Assembly: GCA_004369045.1 (NCBI GenBank)
Contig: ML213506.1
Location: forward strand, 803,799-867,798
DNA: 64,000 bases
Reading direction: 5' to 3'
Origin: Heliocybe sulcata
Taxonomy: Eukaryota; Basidiomycota; Agaricomycetes; Gloeophyllales; Gloeophyllaceae
The position numbers and the translations under genes are program-made. This document shows positions 43,660 to 54,413 of this stretch, piece by piece. The notes under the pieces are model-generated. The model searched no databases, was not told the DNA's origin, and saw nothing but the letters and a program-made list of their open reading frames with translations. Numbering within the stretch: the first letter of the stretch is position 1; every line of letters begins with the position of its first letter.

Positions 43660-45030
43660 ATGAAGAGCTTCACCTTGTATGTTCTTTTGGCTTTGGTTGT
43701 TGCGATTACCGCCGAATTGCACGACAACACGCCCCTCGGACGTCTCTCTCGTCATCATAACAAGCCCAAGCGGAGGTCAACTCCGGCGGAAAGGTGCAAG
43801 AGGAGGAACACAAAGCCATCCAGCACCAGCGTCGCTGTGAGTGAACTTTGTTCATACGTATCTTTCTCCATGGAGATAGAGAGACAATTTGCTGGTCGCG
43901 ATATTGCCGTTGTGGAGCTGGTTCTATATGCCCAGCCTGAAGGCTAGCAGAGTAGCAATGTTGCAGGCGACTTACCTTTTGCCTTCATTCGAACAACTAA
44001 TTGCGCACCTGCTTGTTTCTAACGTCAATTTATACGCAGGTCAACAATGCACTTGTACAGACGAGTGCAGCAGCTCCGCCCCCTCCTCCGCCTGCCCAGA
44101 CATCTCAGGCCCCTGCACCTCCGGCCCCAGTCCAAGGTCTCCTCAACGTCAAGTCCAACTGCGGTGACATCGGAGCAACTTGTGTGTATTGATCCCAAAC
44201 ATGCAAACTCTGGACTCGCCTCTGACGTCTCATTCTACAGGGGATATCACTGCGACTTCTGGCCCCAACGGGAACATTGACTGGTTGAATTGCGGTCTCA
44301 ACGACGGCGGCTGGAACCCTCCCTACATCCGCGTCGAGGATGTTGTTACCAAGGACCTCGGCGAGGCGGTGAAGGATCCTAACAGCGCATTCAAGGCTTG
44401 CTCTGCGTACATCGACACCTTCCAGAAGTATGCTTGGCAATATGGCGTACCCCCCATTATGATCGCCTCGTTCGCTATGCAGGAGTCGGGCTGCAACCCG
44501 GGCACCGTCGGCGGTGCGGGTGAGCAGGGCCTCATGCAGCTTACCTGGGATAAGTGTCTGGCGGCTCCTGGTGGCAACTGCCAGGACATTGTAAGTGCTC
44601 TTGCTCGCATTCCACGTCGACTGGCGATTGACATATAATGGCATGTAGGATTATAACATTAAGACTGGTACCAAGTACTTTGCTGACAGTCTGAATGGCA
44701 ACGGCGGAGACTTACTCAAGACCATCGGCGGCTACAACGGATGGGCGACTCACATGACCTTCGTGAGTCTCCTTATACTACCTGTCCCTGGCTGTTCTTA
44801 ACTAACGTTCTTGTCCCAGGCGGACGCCACTGCTGCTGCCAACACCGGCTGCTGCCGCTGCCAGAGGAACGTGGACTAGTGCGTCTATTCTGTTCATTCG
44901 CACGTACCATCTGACTAACGCATTTACTCCCAGCTTGCACCAGTTCCTGAACGGCTGGCTCCAGAACGTCAACGCCTACTCGAACAACCCACGCCTCGGC
45001 AAGTACTTCAACTTGAACAAGTGCAGCTAA
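43660..45030 (+). CDS. Secreted lysozyme-like transglycosylase (SLT/GH23 fold), 312 aa
   Basis: Six exons: 43660-43836, 44040-44181, 44241-44590, 44649-44762, 44820-44878 and 44934-45030. A signal peptide (MKSFTLYVLLALVVAITAE) is followed by a basic stretch with possible dibasic processing sites (KPKRR, CKRR), a Pro/Ala-rich linker (~residues 65-90) and the catalytic domain. The domain shows FAMQESGCNP, where Glu is the expected catalytic acid, and GAGEQGLMQLTWDKC, the SLT GLMQ motif, then GGYNGW and Cys-rich CCRCQRN. GH23-type enzymes cleave peptidoglycan between MurNAc and GlcNAc. In a fungus, an exported form suggests action on bacteria; that role is inferred. Confidence 0.9.
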
Positions 45031-45507
45031 GCCTGGTGCCCCCCCTTTCCTCTCCATACGCCCGAGCATCTAGCATGTTCACATTTGTTCGCCACCTCAC
45101 TTTCGTATCTTCTTTATAATGTTAGGACGGGATTGGATACCCTCGCCGCTTGTATATTATCCTCGCCCGCGCTGCGTCACCGTACTTGCACCAATATACC
45201 CCGGGAACATGGACCCACTTCATATTTCGGAGCCATTGTGTCTGACCATATTGCGAAGCGAATCACGTTGAAAGCTGTCTTACAGTCCTACTGAGTGCCC
45301 CGTACTTGGCACCAGGAGGTCGTGGGAACGTTTTTAGGGGAGGGTGTACAAGTTGCGTGTCTACATCTGCGGCTACACCATAAACTCGGCTCAGTTAGCA
45401 CTTAACGTACGCGATAAGATTCCCCTGCCTACAGGATTTCATCCCAGCTTGAAGGATCTAACCGGGTTTCGAGCCTGGCTACCTACAGTGTACACCACAA
45501 CACCGTA
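45031..45507. other. Intergenic spacer
   Basis: It holds the 3' flank of the lysozyme-like gene and the upstream region of the F-box gene, which is transcribed in the same direction. No other feature is seen. Confidence 0.4.
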
Positions 45508-47159
45508 ATGCACGCCCTCCTTGGCAGCGCCGACATTCTATATGAGATTTTTGGACAGCTCGCAGACGAGTACGACGCGGCAGGTGGTTATGAAGTCCCT
45601 AGGCGTAGTCTGCACAACACGATGCGGTGCTCTGCTCTCACTTGTCGCAATTTCATGGATCCCGCTCTCGACGCTCTCTGGAGGAACTTGGATTCATTGC
45701 AACCTTTGTTCCGTTTGTTCGAATGCTTTTCTCCCGAAGACGGTCGACTAGTGTATGAGCAAGCTGCTTATATTGTTAGACTCTTCTAACTGTGAGGCAG
45801 CTGTCAACACAACCAGTCGGCGGATATGAGCTGCAGCGCTATCGTGCATATGCAAGACGCGTACGTAGACTCAAGTACAATTCCATACTGGGCAATGAGG
45901 ATCCCGTGGGTCCGGCTGCGTGCATCGCAGTGTACCACGCCCTGGGATCACCGCTCTTACCTTCACTCCGCGTCCTGGTGTGGAGTGTATACGATGGAAC
46001 TGCTGTGCACTTGTCTACTCTCGTAGCTCCCACCCTGCAGATCGTATCCATAAACGTTCCCTTCACGCACCGCGAGGTTGACGGAAACCGCAACAGCTGG
46101 ATAGTCGAACGGGGCAAGACGCGACCTCAAGCCGTGAGCGGATTTTTGTACGAGTTGGCTCGTACCGCTCCGGACGTCCATAGCCTAACCTTGAGAGGCG
46201 TGCTGGCTGGTGTAGAGCTCGACTCCGTCTCCCGTCTGAGAAGTCTGAAGGACCTTGCTGTTACCGGCCACGGCCAAGGTGGTGTTAACCTGGCTCCCTT
46301 GCCATCGGCCGTGACCTTCAAGAACCTGCTGGAGTTCTCCTGCATGAAGAGTCTGACCTGTCTTTGTCTCAAAGTTACCTGGATTGAGATCCCGGCAAAC
46401 GCAAAAGATCTCGAGTTTTCATCTGTGCGAGCCGTCAAGCTATATGGACGAACCTCTAAAGTGGCTGCCTTCTTAGCGCTGCTAAGACGAACCGCACTCC
46501 GGGATATCAGCGTGTGGCAGATTGAAAAAGACGATGTGCCAGACTACCCATCTCTGTTCCGGAGCTTGGCCTTCCCTGGCCTGCGCATATTATCCGTGAA
46601 TACGAATGACTTCGTGGATCAAAATCGTGCGACGACCTCCTTCAAAGCTGCATCTCTTTTGGAACCTCTTTTGGGATGCTCCGAGTTAGTGAGCGTTCGC
46701 GTGGTGCTCCACGAATTCGAAGCACCAATGATACATACCACCAACAGAGATCTTCTCTCTATGGCTCAGGCTTGGCCAAGTGTAACTGATCTCACTTGGT
46801 ATGTCAACTCAACACCGGGCATGATGCCTACTATACAAGGCCCATCGGCGTTCGCGGACCATTGTCCCTCTCTGGAATCTCTGTCCGTCACCTGCAATGT
46901 GAATATCACTTTCCAATCTTCCAATGATATTCCATTCTCTCGACATCCCTTGCGAAGACTCTCTCTGCATGGCACACACCCAGACGATGTCCTATACACG
47001 GCTCAGTGGGTTTATTATCTTTTCCCTTTCGTGCGGGACGTGGTCAGTAACCTGGGGACCACCGGAAAGTGGAACCAGCTCCAGAGAACCGTGGATGCTT
47101 TTCAAGGCGTGAGATCTGCTTGGGAGAAGCAGGTGGTCGCACAAGCAGGCGCCCCGTAG
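45508..47159 (+). CDS. F-box protein with leucine-rich C-terminal region (533 aa)
   Basis: Two exons: 45508-45750 and 45801-47159. The intron is 50 nt with a CTAAC branch-like element. The N-terminus (ALLGSADILYEIFGQL...LHNTMRCSALTCRNFMDPALDALWRNL) is the degenerate F-box typical of the large Agaricomycete F-box families. The remainder has irregular Leu-rich repeats (SLTLRGV, LKDLAVTG, LRILSVN, LESLSVTC, LRRLSLHG). Such proteins link SCF ubiquitin ligases through Skp1 to substrates held by the repeats. The substrate is unknown. Confidence 0.85.
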
Positions 47160-47807
47160 TAATCTTTGAATACATGTACTTATCAAGTTCACCAAGATAG
47201 TCAGCTCGCGATGTTGCCTCCTGCCCTGCGGGAGCAATACCTTGCGACTCGCTCGCTCGGTGGGCGTACCTGCCATGTTTCATTTGAACCTGACAATCCA
47301 TGGCATCACGGTCGCGAGAGAAGACCAATTCCGAGCTCGGAAGGTTGTACAATCTGTATTCCAGAAAAACACACGCAAGCAAGCAACTATGTACCAGGGG
47401 AATATGTAGCAGCGAAAAGGAAAGATCCGAAACCGAATGAATCCATGAAGAGTATTCAAAGAAGAGAAGTATGTGCAAGAAAACTATGTGTAGATGAACG
47501 GTGGACTGTAATGCAAATCCTATGAAAAAGAAAAAGACGTCGAGATAAAGATAACGGCAAAACTCATGATAATACAAGGTGCAATGGTCGTTAGCAAAGG
47601 CAAATCCAATGTGCAGCAAAGCTTGAGCAAACGATGAGTGGGGATAGGTCGAGAACAGGGTGCAAGTAGAGGCGACAAGCAAAGCAAATAGGTAGCACTG
47701 GAGAACCTGCAGGTCATTATGGAGAGGATATCGTAGCGGCTAACCAAACTCAGTCAGGATATTGAACCACAGCGGATGGTAGGAGACGACATACCAGAGG
47801 GAGTGGC
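47160..47807. other. Convergent intergenic spacer
   Basis: It lies between convergent 3' ends. The A/T- and purine-rich tracts look like UTR and terminator sequence. A minus-strand frame of over 200 codons is full of Phe, Tyr, Cys and His in a pattern expected of the complement of A-rich DNA, and I do not treat it as a gene. Confidence 0.45.
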
Positions 47808-48551
47808 TCAATTTCTCTGCCCGTTCCGCAGTTTCTGTTTGGAGCGTCCCTTCCGCGGGGTGCGCTCCAATTTATTCAAGTAGACATCGTCGTAGCTCCT
47901 GAACGTGCAAGTGCCCACGAACTCGTCATACTCAGCAAGTGTGGCCCATACGCAATGCCACCGAGAGGGCATATCGTCGCCTTCTGAGGGGGCGAACTTG
48001 AACGCGAGGCCGAGGTGGTTCTGGTCCCATTTCGACTCCCTGCCGAAGCTGGGGGCAAGGCGCGGCCAAGCGACGTCCTCATCTTGAATCTTCTGCCTCT
48101 CAAAGGCCTTATCCGTCATGCGGATAAGCGCGCAAGCGGTGATGAGCTTGCCCTTCGCCAGCTTCCCGCCACTGGCCGACCTGCCGCGCTGTCTCTCCGA
48201 CTTGGCAGTGCAGGCCTCCAAAACGCCCACAAATCCGTCGTCCATCTCGAGCTCTTTAGGAACGCCTTTGTGCACGGGATCGTAGCCGTCGACGAGTATT
48301 TGAAAGCTCGTGTTGTCCGAGAAATGCAGGGTGAGCGCGGGGTGGGATGGCGAGCGGCGGATAGTCGTCAATGTCTTGCCAACGAGTATAGAGGGGTCGA
48401 GTCCGATAGAATTCAATCGGAGGGGCTGTGGCATCTGGCGAGGCTTGGTAGGAGTGGTGGGGGATGGCGGTGTCGCGCTCGACGAGCTCGACGACGTCGA
48501 GCGGCCAGAACCTGAGCCGGAGCGGTTTCTTCCGCGGGTTTGTCCAGCCAT
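47808..48551 (-). CDS. Conserved-looking basic protein of unknown function (247 aa)
   Basis: A single exon. The frame extends upstream to 48704, but the start MAGQTRGRN at 48551 begins the region with protein-like composition. The N-terminus is Ser/Thr/Pro-rich. The core (~residues 50-230) looks folded, with motifs such as LVGKTLTTIRRSPSHPALTL, FQILVDGYDP, HLGLAFKF and RWHCVWATLAEYDEFVGTC. The C-terminus is strongly basic (RTPRKGRSKQKLRN). I recall similar architectures in Agaricomycete genomes but no named family. Confidence 0.7.
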   Translation of the reverse strand: MAGQTRGRNRSGSGSGRSTSSSSSSATPPSPTTPTKPRQMPQPLRLNSIGLDPSILVGKTLTTIRRSPSHPALTLHFSDNTSFQILVDGYDPVHKGVPKELEMDDGFVGVLEACTAKSERQRGRSASGGKLAKGKLITACALIRMTDKAFERQKIQDEDVAWPRLAPSFGRESKWDQNHLGLAFKFAPSEGDDMPSRWHCVWATLAEYDEFVGTCTFRSYDDVYLNKLERTPRKGRSKQKLRNGQRN

Positions 48552-51500
48552 GTCGATGGATAATTTAGAAGGATGGAATATGCGGAGAATGGGGATATAT
48601 CGCAAGAGTATAAGTAGCTCTTCACATACGATGTGTGGCGAGAGGGGGTGGATTAGACGAAGCACCCTAATTTGCCTTTCCTGGCAATTTCGGCCAGCGC
48701 CCACAGGACAAAATAAGCAAATATCGGGTCAAATACTGGCAAAGAGCATCAGCGCCACAGCGCTTGGACCGTTGCCACTGTGTGCTTTGTCTCTTTGCTC
48801 CACACAACGCCTGGGGTACCGTACTCATTGACCAGCAGAGAGTCTTGGATATACAGGCTGTAACATGGATAAGAACTTTCTGGGTCTGGCTGGAAAAGTC
48901 TGTGCTATATTTCCGACCGGGATCGCTCGACATCTAGTGCCACTTGCAAAGGCGTCTCTGCAGCTTTTTGCGCAGCCAGCACTCTTGCCCGGATGCAAAT
49001 CGGTGATTGCCTGTCGACTTGGCCTTGATTCATCACACTGGCCCGCGGATGGCTCTGCGCGCTCGTATTCTCGTTTAACAGGTCCCTCAGGTCAAACAAT
49101 GCTGCTCTCCTCCATCAACTGTGGAATTGAATGGATTGCACCGCTCTTAGTGGGAATCCACTGGGAAGATAAGATCCGGAGCCACGAGAGCGCAAGTGTG
49201 CGGTCCATACGATCGCGGCGAGCTCGATGCCACAAACCTTCCACCTTGCTTGCCGTTTCCACCTCTCAGATGCTCAGTCGGACGAGTTGGCGGCTGCTTG
49301 TGCTTATGTTCAGACTAGCTGAGACGAGCGGCAGGATCTCCTTTCCTATTCTCGAGCAACTGCGCTGCTGCATCTGTTCTTTGACGGGAATTATCATGAT
49401 TCTATACCCCGCATGCCTTCGTTAGTGCACTCCTTGCCATAATAGCGCCTAACTCGTTGGGATGTAGTCGAGCGCGTGGCCATCGTCCGTCCTCAAGGGT
49501 CGCTTCCCCATCGCCATGATCTCCCGCTCCTGGGTCTGACGCCGTTCGCGCCATTTCGCCTGGACACATCGACCATCGCTCCACGTGCTACGAGGCGATC
49601 GCATGACTAGCTTACGACATCTATGCCTCAGCCCCTCTGAATAGCTCTGGGAGGTCTCACTATCAATATCCTTGCTCGTCTGCGCCATTGCTCTGCTCTG
49701 ATAACAAACCATCGTGAAGGTTCAGATTGCTTGTCCAGATACTTTCCTCTGCGGGCGCTTTTCGTCCGGACTGGTCTCCAGCACCGAGGAGGATCTCATC
49801 TGTGTCCGGACTGTCGAGCGGTATACCTCCCGCACGGCATCGAAAGATGTCTCCTCCATGCCGCAAGGATGACTTGTGTGCGCATTTTGATTCACTTTCA
49901 AGGCCGGGTGAGAGGGGGCCTGGAGCTCGACCGGCGCTTGACTTATTCTACGGCCCCCATGTTCCGACTGGTGCTAGCCTCATCACCCACGGGTCCGCAG
50001 ATTTCGACCGCCATTTCTGTGATTACATTTCTCGGTACCTTTTGTGTCTCTGCGACGAAACTCTATCCCCATTCGTGCCATGCTTGCTATCCTCCAGTTC
50101 AGGTCCGGGAAATAACAGCATTGCTCTTCCTGCTCCGACCTAGCTTCGAGAAGCGCCATCGCAGTACCGCTGAGCTCGGGGCGATAGCTGAATCCGAAAA
50201 CGCCGTCGATCGATTGTCATAGGGCCCAGCGTCGTGTGGCATGTCCAATACCGTATAGTCCAGGTCCATACTGTGTTCTGGCCATCTCCTCTGCACCTTG
50301 ATTTTATTGGGTCGGAGACTACTCGCTAGCTTCCCGCGATGGATACGTACTTCCGTTCACGGAGTCGGGCGGCGGAGAGGTTCCTGAGATTGCCCTTGCC
50401 CGCCCTTGATGGCTCCGCACGCTTCTTCTTTGGACTTTTGCGCACAGCCGGGCCTGTCATTGGCGGCGTTTATATCCTGGTGCTTGCTATTGATATTAGA
50501 CTCGGGTTTACGGCATTTTGACGTTCGCAGCGCCAGAGGACAGGGAGTAGTCCGCTCTTGTCTCGGGCTCTATTGCTTCGCCTAGATGTCGGAGGTGTGT
50601 TGAGATAGCGGGACAGAGCAGGTTATCCTCTGGCGTTCGATCGTTTGAGCTGTCTATCAGCGCTCTGCTACGTGCCTGGCGAGCACAGCATAGCGGTATT
50701 ATCAATCGTAGGATGTTGTCTGCGACTTTGCTGTGCTATCCGCTCTGACTCGGTTCCTGCGCCTCAGTCCAGGTGCGACTACGGTCTTCCCAGCTTTCTA
50801 GGTAAGGTTTGTCCCCTGCATTTGCATGCTCAGGTTCACATAACGAATAATAACGTGATGCATATTACGTCTGCATACGCTGGCAGATTGTGATGACATA
50901 GACGCCGGAGAGATGAACGTAACCGTTGCTGTCAGTGGTGAACGACAGATGGATGGTCCTGGAAGATTATGAATATTCCTGTGCGCCGGGAGGATCTTCA
51001 AGTTCTCATCACCCATGTATTTCACTGGGAAAGTGGTGCATGCGTCTCTTATCAGCGACACGCATTTATCATGAGCTGGGAGATCGTTGCAGTCCGAACC
51101 TAAACATACCGGTATCCATGTTGCATCAATCCTAGGAGCCGTCGGGAAGATGTAAGGCGGCCTTCCGCAGGCTTGGATCAACGACCTCAGAATCATCAGG
51201 AATCGAGATTACAAGTCGGTGGTTGTTCTGTAGAGGACCCAATTGTTGCTAACGAGCCTCTCACTGTCTGTTCAGGAATTTACTCGGGACTGTCCTGGTC
51301 GAAAATCCCATCAGGTGATGAAATAGTGAAACATAAGGCCTGTTACGAAGACACGATCTGAGCGGGGAGCTGCGTCGCGGTATGGGACAAGAGTGGTGAT
51401 TGCGCATCACAGAGTTGGTCCTAGTGCAAGTGCAGAGGGTAGGCTACTGCGGAACCGGATGGTTGTGCATACATCGTGGTTGGAGTGGGAAGCCGCACAG

Positions 51501-54413
51501 CTCAGCGTCGATGTTGTCCGCTGTATGTTTCACGGCGCAGACAGAGGCTCCCGGTCTCGGAGATTAGGCATCGTGGAGTCACCGCCTACTCAGGCTTGAC
51601 AACTTCTCCCGTTGACTGATGGGCAGATCCCCATCTCCCTGCTTGTTGGCGTAGGGGATTGCATAACCATTGCCACCGTCCAACTGCCGGTTTACACGGG
51701 GTACGGCGTTAGGTGGTTGCGTGCATATGAAAAGTCTACGTAAGGACGTTCACGTATGTTGAGAATGGCGAGTCTCTGGAGGAAAGAACGGTGCCTGTCA
51801 ATGGGACCATTGCTGTCCATGGAGTCAAGACTCGGCGGAAAGATACGAAGTCTCTCCTGTGTCTCGATAAACTGACAGCACAACGCTGGGAATAGATGCG
51901 TCAAGATCAGCAGAAGCGTATTTGAGTACGACACCTTATGGTACAAGACGACGGCGTCGGAATGTCAAAGACGTCGCAGAGTAAGCTGGAGACTGGTCGC
52001 CGCTCTCGTCCCACGGGAAGTTCCTACTCTAGAAGCGCGTTGCCGTTAAGAGGGACCTACAGCGCTCCGGGCGCTTTAAGCCTGGATGAATATCCGCGGC
52101 TACTGGGCGCATGGACAGCTGGATTCTGGAAATAGATCCGCTGAAATATCCGAGGCGGCAAGCGGGGATCGACAGGGGCGGCTATGGCCTCCCGCGAGCG
52201 TGTCCCCAAGCGAGGACGCAGTGCTCTCCGGCAACTCACCGGTCTCTAAGAACGGCGGGGAGTCGCATCAGGCCGCACCGTCCAACTGAGTTGCAAAGTC
52301 AAGACGTTTGATTCCATCTCAGGGGCGCCCGAGCTGTGACCGTAGCCAACACCTCAGTCCGCAGTAACGGGCCCACGACGGGGAGCAAGTCTCTTATCCT
52401 CAGCGTCCGATGCAACGGAAGAGGCAGTCCAAGTCTACGATCGATTTCGGGGAGGCGTCAGCTCTCCGAGCATGCAGGAGATCCAGCCAGGTCGAGCTCA
52501 GTAGCCCGCTGCGTGTACCACCTCATTCCATCCGCACGGCGTATTAGTGGTGAGATCTAGAGTCCGATCATTCGCTGCTACTGAGCACTTGTGGCGTCGT
52601 TAGCAGCAGGGCGTACGACCCACTCTGCACCCGGCACTGCCGACCCACTCTCAGGGCACCCCAACATGCTATTCTCAACCACCCTGAGTGGTCAACTTCT
52701 GTCTCGAGGTCACATTGACGGACGACGGCCTTGTGTAGCCCATCTCCATGATTCTGCCGTCTTTGCCGCAGCTAGACACGACGCTATCAGAGATCGTGGC
52801 TCGTAAGTACTCCGAGGGCAGGTAGGGACCGTGCTTCCAAGCGTCTTCTGTCCTGGCCGCCGTTTTACGGCATAGAAGGACTGTATCTAAAGGTAAGATG
52901 GGTCGGGTATGGCGCACTACCGCTTCGCTAAGCCCTTGGTCAGGGATTCCGAGGCTTCATTTGCATGCACCTGACCGTCCTCCAGTTTTGATCGAGCTTT
53001 GGACTCCGGTCCGTAGAGCGCAAGCAGACGACCCGGTATCCTAACGTGCTTCTACCGAGCTTACCCTGTATGATGCCCCACCGCTTCCCCATCGAGCCTC
53101 CATACCCGGAAAGCGAGGCGGCACGGTACGATCGTCATGCATGCATCCACAGAGCGTATTGAGATTGCTCAGCTTAAGTAGTTGAAGGAATGAATTGGTC
53201 GACAAGGACTTTGAAGAATACTAATCATTCTCCATAACAAAGACAAGCCCACCGGTTGGCGGCCGCAATGGAGACGGACGCCCCAGGGTCGGGGCGTGCT
53301 GCGCACCATGTCGAGAACTCATCCGTCCGACCGCCCTCGCAACACAGCTCTGCACATAACATTCGGGCATGCTTCAGCTCCAAGTCGTCTTCCTGATGGT
53401 ACGAGAATCTGAGATTATCAGGGCGTCCGTACACGTTCCGCTGACCCAGTGGTCGGCCCGAGGAAGACGAGGTCGATCGTGTTGGACTGACGACGCGCTG
53501 TTACTGTTCGCACTGCTCTCCGAGTTGATCATTAATCATTGGTGATATTAACTTTTAGACTGCAGGTTGATGATGTTATGTTTCAGATCAAGATATGTGG
53601 ACCGCAAGGCAGGTATGTCGAGCGCAGCCCGAAGCAGGATAGGTGGGAAGCAGTCTCACCGCCATCTTTTACGTCTTCTGTGTGACAGACGGGTCGTTGC
53701 CTACTGAGGGATAGAGGATCGCCACGTCGAATCTGCGCGCATGTGATAGATCAGACAAAGGGGGAACCCATCATCGGATTAACACTGCTGGGCTGCCTTG
53801 GTCGACCTTGTTGGAACGTGGTGGCATGCATCTACGTTGTACGTACAAATGTAATTGTTGTCCGATAAGATAAGTTATGACGGAGACAATTTCGGTGTCC
53901 TTGCGCCGGTAATCTAAGTATATAATGCAGAATAAAACATAGCCAACTCGGAACAGACCGGGACTGGTATTTTTGAGCAGCATCAAAGTCTGCGACGTCC
54001 CTGACACCGAAATTATGGGGTGGGAAAAAGTCGTTGGAATTCTCGGGTTCTCTCCCTTCCGGCAAGCTGCGCCGTCGGTTTGGGTGATTGACCCATTCGC
54101 CTGATCTTTCTTACAGACATGCGCGCTTTCCCCTTTTCGTCCCTGTCGTGCGTCTCCTGTAACACGGGGCAAGCACCATTTTGCGCCATTTTCTGATAAA
54201 AATCATGGAAAATCACCAACTTCCTTCCGAGAATTCACAAGAATCAGCCCGTCGCAGACCTCAGATCTCGTCGGCGATGTTTCCCGATATGCGATGATCC
54301 GCAAAAGGGCAGCGTTTCCTCGTTGCCACTCCTCAGATCCACTCTCCTTGCTATATTATTCCTGACTGCGATCCCCAGACCACCTCCACGTCTCCCGTCT
54401 GCCACCTCCAGAC
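48552..54413. other. Gene-poor stretch, 5.9 kb
   Basis: I found no supportable gene, RNA or intact transposon. Open frames on both strands are short to medium, lack motifs and cannot be extended through plausible splice sites. The longest (48865-49425, +) has random-looking composition. No terminal repeats or target-site duplications were obvious. The last ~100 bp form the upstream region of the Zn2Cys6 gene. Confidence 0.5.

Noticed and set aside
43004-43663. Long + strand frame before the lysozyme-like gene
   Set aside because: It begins without an ATG, has no domain and overlaps the start of the lysozyme-like gene.
47044-47682. 212-codon minus-strand frame between the F-box gene and its neighbour
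   Set aside because: It overlaps the F-box 3' end and is dominated by Phe/Tyr/Cys/His from the complement of A-rich UTR-like DNA.
48865-49425. 186-codon + strand frame in the gene-poor block
   Set aside because: Composition looks random, there are no splice partners, and no family-like motif.
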